From NCBI GenBank assembly GCA_017428285.1, contig JAFRRE010000117.1, positions 1-12,552 on the forward strand: a stretch of 12,552 nucleotides of DNA, given 5' to 3'. Of the stretch, positions 1 to 5,760 are shown in pieces. Every line of letters begins with the position of its first letter. Position 1 is the stretch's first letter. Below the pieces are notes generated by a model, which did no database searches, was not told the DNA's origin, and saw only the letters and a list, made by a program, of their open reading frames with translations. This DNA is from Bacteroidales bacterium. Lineage in GTDB: Bacteria > Bacteroidota > Bacteroidia > Bacteroidales > F082. Position numbers and translations under genes: made by a program.

Positions 1-1
1 C

Positions 2-265
2 AAGCACAACAGTGATATTGCCATTGGGAATGTTGTCGGGAGCAATATCTTTAACGTGTTCTTTATTTTGGGCACAAGTGCCTTGATAAGACCTTTGCCT
101 GCCTATCAAGGTGTTGAATTGGACTCTTTCTTGGTGGCACTAAGTGGGGCTGTCGTCTGGCTTTTGTTAATCTGCAACAAGAAGCGAACCATCAACCGCT
201 GGGGAGGAGCGTTGTTGCTCACTATCTATGCAGTTTATCTTTCTTTCCGATTGGGAGTAATTTAG
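2..265 (+). CDS. Calcium/sodium antiporter, C-terminal part (5'-truncated by window edge)
   Basis: This is the last 87 codons of an inner-membrane cation exchanger, open from the first base of the window and ending at TAG 263-265. The residues GNVVGSNIFN, about 9-18 of the fragment, match the alpha-repeat signature of the CaCA (Na+/Ca2+ exchanger) superfamily, where they line the ion-binding site. Three hydrophobic stretches follow (about 18-30, 40-53 and 70-84), consistent with the last membrane helices. Family members are usually a little over 300 residues, so about 70% of the gene lies upstream. The family exchanges Na+ for Ca2+ across the inner membrane. A terminator hairpin begins 6 bp after the stop, so the gene is not co-transcribed with the efflux operon that follows. 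The family call is fairly sure; exact ion specificity cannot be read from this fragment. Confidence 0.85.
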   Translation, partial: KHNSDIAIGNVVGSNIFNVFFILGTSALIRPLPAYQGVELDSFLVALSGAVVWLLLICNKKRTINRWGGALLLTIYAVYLSFRLGVI

Positions 266-271
266 GAGTAT

Positions 272-314
272 AAATCCGCAATTCGGGCAGGGGTTTGGGT
301 TGCGGATTTTTTTT
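272..314 (+). terminator. Rho-independent terminator after the antiporter gene
   Basis: A 10-bp perfect stem AAATCCGCAA (272-281) / TTGCGGATTT (300-309) encloses an 18-nt loop and runs into an eight-T tract at 307-314. It lies just after the antiporter stop. The hairpin is the first part of a unit repeated at 10449-10544 and, more loosely, at 12223-12326. Confidence 0.85.
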
Positions 315-348
315 CATCCTCAAGGAACACCATTTTTGCGATTTTCCG

Positions 349-356
349 TACTTTTG
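349..356 (+). promoter_or_regulatory. Bacteroidota -7 box (TACTTTTG) of the efflux operon
   Basis: TACTTTTG fits the Bacteroidota sigma-ABfr consensus TAnnTTTG exactly. No convincing TTTG -33 element sits 19-21 bp upstream. Initiation a few bases downstream would give the tolC-like gene a leader of about 145 nt. That leader contains an inverted repeat CCTGTT (418-423) / AACAGG (467-472) and three AAATCC motifs, so some leader-based control is possible but not shown. Confidence 0.6.
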
Positions 357-507
357 CACCTCAAAAAATGGAGTTTTGGCGTATAATGAACGCGTTTTGC
401 CTTTAGGCATGTAAATCCTGTTACCAGCTGAAATCCAGAATTTTAGTTGTTTAATCTTAGGTAAAAACAGGACAAAAATCCATGCAATAACCTTTATTTA
501 TCGTTTT

Positions 508-1815
508 ATGAGAATCAGACATTACGCAGTGATGTTTCTGTCGCTCGCGCTATGTGTTTCGGCGCAGGCACAGAAACGAAGCATGACGCTTGAAGAGTTG
601 TTTCGCCTCGCCGACGAGAACAACAAAGCATTGAAAACCAGCAGCATCGGAATCCAAGTCGCACAAGAAGGCTTGCTTTCGGCGCAAAGCGGTCGCCTGC
701 CCGACGTCAAGACCTCGCTTTCGGCCTCCTACATCGGCAACGGCTACCTATGGGACCGAGACTTCAGCAACGGGATGCCTATCGACATGCCGCATTTTGG
801 CAACAACTTCAGCCTTCAGGTGGCGCAGGTCATCTATGCCGGAGGTGCCCTCAACAGCGGCATCGCATTAGCCGACTTGGGTGTCCAGATGGCCCAATTG
901 CAGCACGAACAGAAACGACAGGAGACACACTACCTGCTGGTAGGCTATTATTTGGACATCTACAAACTCAACAACCAACTGCGTGTCTTTGAACAAAATA
1001 TAGCCCTCGTGGAAAAGGTGCTCGAAGACCTCCAAAATCGCCATGAGCAGGGCATGGCACTGAAAAACGATCTAACGCGCTATGAGTTGCAACTCGAAAA
1101 CCTCAAGATGCAACGCACCCGCCTCAACAATGCAAAAAACATTCTCAATTATCAACTAACACAAGCCATCGGGCTGGAAACATCTACCGAAATCGAACCC
1201 GATACCACTTTGATAGCAAACACTTTACCCATGCTTTCGGAAAGCGATTGGCATAATAACGCCATTGCATCCTCGCCAACCCTTCAGCAACTCGACCTTG
1301 TTATTCGCATGAACGAAGAGAAAGCATCACTCGCGAAGTCGGCACGACGGCCCAAACTTGCCCTCGTCGCAGAAGACCACTTGGACGGCCCAATCCTCAT
1401 CGAAGTGCCTGTGCTCAACAACAACTTCAACTATTGGTTTGTCGGTTTGGGTCTGCAATACGACCTCTCGGCACTTTACAAAAGCACCCACAACATCCGA
1501 AAGGCCAACTTGGAGACGCGACGAAGCCAAGAAGAGAAATCCGTGGTGGCCGAGGGCATCGACAACGGCATCCATGCGGTGTTCATGAAATATCAGGAGG
1601 CAATCAGAGACTTGGAGATCTGTGAGAAAACCTTGGTTTTGGCCAATGAAAACTACCGCATGACGAGCAACCGCTACGACAACGAATTGGCTCGCCTCAC
1701 CGACATGCTCGATGCCTCCAATAGCAAACTCTCCGCCGAGTTGGAATGGGTCAACGCGAAAATCAGCATCATTTATTATTACCTCAACCTCAATTATTTA
1801 ACCGGAAAACTCTAA
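508..1815 (+). CDS. TolC-family outer membrane efflux channel
   Basis: This 435-aa protein is the outer-membrane channel of a tripartite efflux pump; it forms a trimeric beta-barrel with a long periplasmic helical tunnel. Residues 1-22 are a classical signal peptide ending AQAQ, with a hydrophobic core at about 8-18. The mature part has the two long, mostly helical OEP repeats of the TolC family. The first contains the YxGGALNSGIALAD segment (about 111-124) and the second the region around YDLSALYKSTHNIRKA (about 318-333). Both are rich in Gln, Asn and Leu heptads. Length is normal for the family. The ATG at 508 is chosen because it places the signal peptide at the N-terminus; no Shine-Dalgarno site is present, as is usual in this phylum. 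The adaptor gene starts 3 bp after the stop, which indicates one operon. The substrate cannot be inferred. Confidence 0.93.
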   Translation: MRIRHYAVMFLSLALCVSAQAQKRSMTLEELFRLADENNKALKTSSIGIQVAQEGLLSAQSGRLPDVKTSLSASYIGNGYLWDRDFSNGMPIDMPHFGNNFSLQVAQVIYAGGALNSGIALADLGVQMAQLQHEQKRQETHYLLVGYYLDIYKLNNQLRVFEQNIALVEKVLEDLQNRHEQGMALKNDLTRYELQLENLKMQRTRLNNAKNILNYQLTQAIGLETSTEIEPDTTLIANTLPMLSESDWHNNAIASSPTLQQLDLVIRMNEEKASLAKSARRPKLALVAEDHLDGPILIEVPVLNNNFNYWFVGLGLQYDLSALYKSTHNIRKANLETRRSQEEKSVVAEGIDNGIHAVFMKYQEAIRDLEICEKTLVLANENYRMTSNRYDNELARLTDMLDASNSKLSAELEWVNAKISIIYYYLNLNYLTGKL

Positions 1816-1818
1816 GCC

Positions 1819-2853
1819 ATGAAGAAACAAACCAAGAAAATCGTTGCCAACATCATCGTCGTCGCACTACTCATTGCAGGCATCGTGTGGGTCTGCGCCC
1901 AGTTTTGGCATGTCATGAAGACCACATATACCAACAATGCCCAGGTGTATCAGCACATTGCGCCCGTCAGCAGCAAGGTGCCTGGCTTCATCAAGGAAAT
2001 CCGCTTCGACGAATTCCAGCACGTCAAGAAAGGCGATACCTTAGTCCTGATTGAAGATGCAGAGTTTCGCCTGCAATTGGCGCAGGCACGGGCCAACTAC
2101 AAAAACGCCACTGTCGGCAAGGCTGCCATGAACACCAGCATCCGCACCACCCAAAACAATATTGCCGTCAGCGATGCCAGCTTGCGCGAGTTGGAAATCC
2201 GCCTGCAAAAGGCCGAAGCCGACTACCTTCGCTACAAGAATCTTTACGAAAGCGAGACCGTCACCAAGGCCGAGTTCGAAGGTGTGAAAACGCAATACGA
2301 GGCCATGAAAGCCAGCTACGAGACCATGAAGCAACAGCAGCAAAGCACCCGCCTCGTCAAGAGCGAACAGACCCAACGCCTCGACCAAAACGATGCGGGC
2401 ATCGCCATCGCCGAGGCCGCGCTCAACCTCGCCGAACTCAACCTTTCCTATACCGTCATCACCGCGCCTTGCGACGGCTACACTTCGCCAAAGACCATCC
2501 ATGAGGGCGAACTCATCCAACCCGGGATGAACCTCGTCAGCATCGTCAGCGACGAAGACTGCTGGGTCATCGCCAATTACCGCGAGAAACAACTGCGCCA
2601 CCTCAATGTCGGTTCAAAAATGAAAATCACTGTCGATGCCCTTCCTGACCAGACGTTCCACGGCACCGTGACAGCTATCTCCAGTGCCACTGGCGCCCGT
2701 TATTCCATTGTGCCGCAAGACAATTCAACGGGCAACTTCGTCAAGACCGAACAGCGCGTTCCCGTCAAGATCGCCTTCGATGCCGACAACGATGCCGAGG
2801 CCATGAAACAACTGCGTGCCGGACTCAATGTTGAATGTGAAATAGAGAACTAA
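1819..2853 (+). CDS. emrA: HlyD/EmrA-type membrane fusion (adaptor) protein
   Basis: This 344-aa periplasmic adaptor would bridge the MFS pump to the TolC-like channel. Residues 9-28 form one N-terminal transmembrane anchor. Residues about 45-80 (VSSKVPGFIKEIRF, then KKGDTLVLIED) are the first half of the split lipoyl/barrel-sandwich domain. Residues about 85-210 form a long coiled-coil hairpin. Residues about 215-245 (APCDGYTS through IQPGMNLVSIV) are the second lipoyl half. The rest is a beta-barrel domain ending in the EmrA-type signature VPQDNSTGNFVKTEQRVPV at 298-316, which is the best evidence for the EmrA branch rather than the RND-type AcrA branch. Length is close to the family norm. 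The pump gene begins at the base following this stop codon, so the two are probably translationally coupled. Confidence 0.92.
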   Translation: MKKQTKKIVANIIVVALLIAGIVWVCAQFWHVMKTTYTNNAQVYQHIAPVSSKVPGFIKEIRFDEFQHVKKGDTLVLIEDAEFRLQLAQARANYKNATVGKAAMNTSIRTTQNNIAVSDASLRELEIRLQKAEADYLRYKNLYESETVTKAEFEGVKTQYEAMKASYETMKQQQQSTRLVKSEQTQRLDQNDAGIAIAEAALNLAELNLSYTVITAPCDGYTSPKTIHEGELIQPGMNLVSIVSDEDCWVIANYREKQLRHLNVGSKMKITVDALPDQTFHGTVTAISSATGARYSIVPQDNSTGNFVKTEQRVPVKIAFDADNDAEAMKQLRAGLNVECEIEN

Positions 2854-4413
2854 ATGGCTGGACAACAACAGGGCTTCTCCATGCCCATATACAAGGACTT
2901 TGTCCCCGAAAAACTCCGTTTCTGGATTACGCTGTTCTTTCCGCTTGTATTCCAGATGTCGGACGCGCTCTTCATGGGTCTTTCGGAACCGATTTCCGCC
3001 ACCACTTCGCTCACACCCAACGATGTGCTATTCTGCGGTTTCTGCGGCATGATTGGCGTCACCGTGACCTTTCCGGTGCTTTTTCGGTTCAAGTTCCGCT
3101 TCACCACCAAGCAGATTTTGCTCATCGTGTCGTTGGGCATGGTGTTGTGCAACATCATCTGCCTGAACACCACCTTCATGCCAGTTTTGGCAATCACCAA
3201 CTTCCTTTTCGGCATCCTGAAACTTTGGGGCTCTTTCGAGTGCTTCTCCTCGGTGATGATGAAGGTGTCGCCACACTATAATTTCGCGCCGTTTTTGGCC
3301 ATCGTGTTCACTGTCGTCTTTGGCGGCATCGAACTATCGGGCATCGTGGCAAACCATGTCATCTATGGCCTGCCTTGGCAATACATGAACTACCTAATGA
3401 TGGGCTTGCAACTCATTGTGGCCCTGATGGTTTTCGTGCTGATGAAAGACATCCGCCTCATGCCGCTCAATCGGCTCTATGGCATCAGTTGGATCGGTAT
3501 GTTCCTTTGGGGCATCGTTTGGGGCGCATTCACCTTCATTTTCGTTTATGGCGACCAAATCCAATGGTTCCGTTCGCCCTATACTCATATCGCTATCGGT
3601 GTGATGCTCGTGGCGCTCTCAGTGCTGGTTTACAGAATGTTCCACTATCGGCATCCCTATTTGGAATATCCCGCTTTCCGTTACCGCAACCTGTGGAACA
3701 TCCTATTGCTTTTCTTTGTCGCCGCCTTGCTGATGAGTACCGAAAGTGTGTTGCACCACATCTTCACTGAGGAAGTGCTGCATTATGGCGCATTGAGTAT
3801 CGCCAACCTGAAATGGTGGGTTTTGGCGGGCATCCTTTTCGGCGGTTTCTTCTCCGTGCAATCCATCGACCGCTGGCATTTCAATTACAAACTATTGACT
3901 TTCATTAGTATAGGTTGCATCACGCTTTATGTCTTGCTGATGACTTTTGCCATATCGCCGCAAACGCCAATTCGATTGTTCTACATTCCAATGTTCCTTT
4001 ATGGTGTCGGCCATGTGATGATTTTCATCGTCCTGACCACCTACGTGGAAGGCGTGGTGCCCTTGCAGCATCGTTTCCAGGTGCTGACCATCCTCGGTTT
4101 TGTGCGTATTGGTCCCGGCTCGGCGGTGGGCAGTGCCTTGTGCGGACATCTTTTCAAGATGGAGATGGTGAAAAACCTCAATGGTTTAGGCTCACAAGTG
4201 AATCCCATCTCGTTCCGAAGCCATGACTACGGCAGCATCGCCAACGAAGTGGTCGAAAACGCTATGATGCTCAGTCTCCGTAACCTTAACGGTCTTGCAG
4301 CGTTAATCGGCATCATCACCCTTATCCTTTTGATGGCCAGCCGTTATCAGCCGCAAATCAAGAATACTTTGCCTACCTTGCATCGGGCTTATAAGGTGTT
4401 TTCGAGAAAATAG
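2854..4413 (+). CDS. MFS efflux pump, EmrB/DHA2-like (14 TM)
   Basis: This 519-aa inner-membrane transporter is the pump of the tripartite system encoded with the two preceding genes. About fourteen hydrophobic segments spread over the whole length fit the DHA2 (EmrB/QacA) layout. The stretch GLPWQYMNY (about 172-180) resembles the WRWIFxINxP loop of EmrB. The TM2-TM3 loop (about 69-90, FCGMIGVTVTFPVLFRFKF) lacks the GxxxD of MFS motif A and has only basic residues left, so the protein is a divergent member. ATG 2854 directly abuts the adaptor stop (TAAATG). A second Met at residue 10 is an alternative start. The gene is followed by its own terminator. MFS pumps of this branch export hydrophobic compounds, bile salts or fatty acids by proton antiport; the actual substrate is unknown. 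Confidence 0.88.
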   Translation: MAGQQQGFSMPIYKDFVPEKLRFWITLFFPLVFQMSDALFMGLSEPISATTSLTPNDVLFCGFCGMIGVTVTFPVLFRFKFRFTTKQILLIVSLGMVLCNIICLNTTFMPVLAITNFLFGILKLWGSFECFSSVMMKVSPHYNFAPFLAIVFTVVFGGIELSGIVANHVIYGLPWQYMNYLMMGLQLIVALMVFVLMKDIRLMPLNRLYGISWIGMFLWGIVWGAFTFIFVYGDQIQWFRSPYTHIAIGVMLVALSVLVYRMFHYRHPYLEYPAFRYRNLWNILLLFFVAALLMSTESVLHHIFTEEVLHYGALSIANLKWWVLAGILFGGFFSVQSIDRWHFNYKLLTFISIGCITLYVLLMTFAISPQTPIRLFYIPMFLYGVGHVMIFIVLTTYVEGVVPLQHRFQVLTILGFVRIGPGSAVGSALCGHLFKMEMVKNLNGLGSQVNPISFRSHDYGSIANEVVENAMMLSLRNLNGLAALIGIITLILLMASRYQPQIKNTLPTLHRAYKVFSRK

Positions 4414-4414
4414 T

Positions 4415-4453
4415 CTTACCGACTGAACTCGCAATTCAGGTAAGGGGATTTTT
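4415..4453 (+). terminator. Probable terminator of the efflux operon
   Basis: The arms CTTAC (4415-4419) plus CTGAA (4423-4427) pair with TTCAG (4435-4439) plus GTAAG (4440-4444), with a 3-nt bulge and a 7-nt loop. A TTTTT tract follows at 4449-4453, separated by GGGA. It starts two bases after the pump stop codon. The spacer before the T-tract makes it weaker than the other terminators here. Confidence 0.55.
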
Positions 4454-4494
4454 CTACGCATCGTATTTTTCAGACTGGATTTCGAAATAATTTG

Positions 4495-4502
4495 TACTTT
4501 TG
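4495..4502 (+). promoter_or_regulatory. Bacteroidota -7 box (TACTTTTG) for the DUF1016 gene; fixes its start
   Basis: TACTTTTG matches TAnnTTTG exactly. A TTG at 4492 is in frame with the gene, but it would place the start codon inside this promoter box. The ATG at 4519, 17 bases beyond the box, is therefore the likely start, with a very short leader of about 10 nt. No clear -33 element is seen. Confidence 0.6.
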
Positions 4503-4518
4503 CAAAGTTCTAAACGAC

Positions 4519-5547
4519 ATGGCGGACCTGACCTTACATAGCAACACGGAATCATTCATTGGCGACATCAAGCGGCTGGTGGAACAAGGACGCAATGCGG
4601 CATACGGAGCCGTGAACGCCGTGATGATTGAGACCTATTGGCGCATAGGACAACGCATCGTGGAGCAAGAGCAAAAAGGCAAGGAACGCGCCGAATATGG
4701 AACGCAGTTGATTGAAATGCTTTCCGAGGAACTCACTAAAACATACGGTAAAGGATTCAGCAAACGTAATCTTCAGTATTTTAGAAGTTTCTATCTAACA
4801 TTCAACAACTTGGAAATTGTGCAAACGCGTTTGCACAATTTGAAGTGGTCTCATATCCTGACCACCTTGCGTGTCGAAGACCCTGTTGCCGCACGATGGT
4901 ATTTGCAAACCGCTTCGCAGGAAATGTGGAGCGTGCGCACCCTCGACCGTAACATCAGCACACAATATTTCGAGCGTCATTTCAAGCAGCCGCAGATTTT
5001 GGGAAACCCTGAAAAAAAGGTGGTCCCTGACAAATTGGAGATTCTGAAAAGCCCCATCATGGCTGAATTTCTCGGCTTCAAGCATGACACCGACTTTTCG
5101 GAAACGGAGTTGGAAAAAGGCCTGATTTCGCATTTGCAGGATTTCTTGGTTGAGATGGGACGCGGATTTGCGTTTGTGGCCCGTCAGCAGCATATCTTCA
5201 CCGACATGGGCGATTTCTACATCGACCTCGTTTTCTACAACTATCTCTTGAAGTGCTTCGTCCTCATCGACTTGAAAAAGGGACAAATCACCCACCAAGA
5301 CGTGGGGCAAATGGACATGTATGTGCGGATGTATGACGACCTGAAGCGCACCGAGGGCGACAATCCGACCATTGGCATCGTATTGTGCAGTGAGACCAGC
5401 AAGGACATTGCCCGTTACTCGATTCTGCACGACATCGACAATCTTTTTGCCGCCAAATACATGCCGCTGATGCCCACCGAGGAAGAACTGCGCCGCGAGA
5501 TTGAGCAACAGAAGGAATTGTATAGATTGCAACAAGAGAATAAGTAG
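4519..5547 (+). CDS. DUF1016/YhcG family PD-(D/E)XK nuclease-like protein
   Basis: This 342-aa protein has the two-part YhcG architecture. The N-terminal DUF1016_N-type helical domain (about 10-155) contains NAVMIETYWRIGQRIVEQEQ (33-52) and the conserved LxWSH core (LKWSHIL, 108-114). The C-terminal PD-(D/E)XK domain (about 175-320) carries Glu near 199, Asp236 in YIDLVFYN, the D-x-K pair Asp251/Lys253 in LIDLKKG, and Gln264 in GQMDMY. All expected catalytic positions appear intact. A charged helical tail (EEELRREIEQQKEL, 321-334) ends the protein. Members occur near restriction-modification and integron loci or alone; this copy stands alone between an efflux operon and a convergent lipoprotein operon, with its own promoter. 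A nuclease role is inferred from the fold; the target is unknown. The coding sequence contains a perfect 28-bp palindrome. Confidence 0.88.
   Translation: MADLTLHSNTESFIGDIKRLVEQGRNAAYGAVNAVMIETYWRIGQRIVEQEQKGKERAEYGTQLIEMLSEELTKTYGKGFSKRNLQYFRSFYLTFNNLEIVQTRLHNLKWSHILTTLRVEDPVAARWYLQTASQEMWSVRTLDRNISTQYFERHFKQPQILGNPEKKVVPDKLEILKSPIMAEFLGFKHDTDFSETELEKGLISHLQDFLVEMGRGFAFVARQQHIFTDMGDFYIDLVFYNYLLKCFVLIDLKKGQITHQDVGQMDMYVRMYDDLKRTEGDNPTIGIVLCSETSKDIARYSILHDIDNLFAAKYMPLMPTEEELRREIEQQKELYRLQQENK
4814..4841. repeat. Perfect 28-bp palindrome inside the DUF1016 gene
   Basis: The half AAATTGTGCAAACG (4814-4827) is followed directly by its exact reverse complement (4828-4841), with no spacer. It overlaps codons 99-108 (about EIVQTRLHNL) and has an MluI-type ACGCGT at its centre. 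The flanking bases 4813 and 4842 (both G) do not pair, so the palindrome ends sharply. Twelve bases of the arm (AAATTGTGCAAA) recur at 10434-10445. Confidence 0.95.
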
Positions 5548-5654
5548 CCACAACTTCACGCTATCCACCTTGGCAAGGATTTCTGTCGTGTTGGATAATC
5601 CGCTGATTTCGGTTCCGAATTAAGGCTTCAGATTCCAAGATTGAATAGGGATTA

Positions 5655-5688
5655 GTGGGCATAGCTACTATTTTATTTCTATGCACAC
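5655..5688. repeat. Inverted repeat in the convergent intergenic region
   Basis: GTG-G-GCATAG (5655-5664) pairs with CTATGC-A-CAC (5679-5688), giving nine pairs with one internal mismatch and a 14-nt AT-rich loop. It lies between the convergent DUF1016 gene and the lipoprotein operon. No T-tract follows on the plus strand, so it is not a clear terminator for the DUF1016 gene. It may stabilise 3' ends of either transcript. The rest of 5548-5760 holds nothing else that could be identified, apart from the minus-strand terminator. Confidence 0.4.
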
Positions 5689-5735
5689 AAAAAAGCCATT
5701 CTCCCAATCCAATTTTGCAATTGGTAATGAGAGGA
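5689..5735 (-). terminator. Terminator of the minus-strand lipoprotein operon
   Basis: On the minus strand, CCAATT (5724-5719) and AATTGG (5714-5709) form a 6-bp stem around a 4-nt loop. A partly paired outer helix is possible between about 5728-5735 and 5698-5704. The six-T tract at 5694-5689 follows about 14 bases later. It sits about 30 bp past the stop of the 1004-aa lipoprotein gene. Confidence 0.5.
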
Positions 5736-5760
5736 TGTATTTACCGCCATTTAGGAATTT

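Noticed and set aside
368..406. A 12-codon reading frame in the efflux operon leader, possibly a leader peptide
   Set aside because: It has no supporting start signal, no run of regulatory codons and no attenuator-like overlap, so it is too short to support.
2041..2601. Open frame of 186 codons on the minus strand opposite the adaptor gene
   Set aside because: It is a shadow of the coiled-coil coding region, rich in Gly, Ala, Val and Leu from reverse-complement codon bias.
4492..4518. Upstream TTG start for the DUF1016 protein adding nine residues
   Set aside because: The TTG would place the start codon inside the TAnnTTTG promoter box; the ATG at 4519 fits better.
4795..5568. Open frame of 257 codons on the minus strand opposite the DUF1016 gene
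   Set aside because: The opposite strand has intact domain motifs and a promoter; this frame has no recognisable features and is a shadow.
5548..5760. A DGR template repeat or reverse transcriptase near the candidate variable region
   Set aside because: No second copy of the YYWSAS...SVRLV coding sequence and no reverse-transcriptase motif was found anywhere in the window, so any DGR machinery must lie elsewhere.
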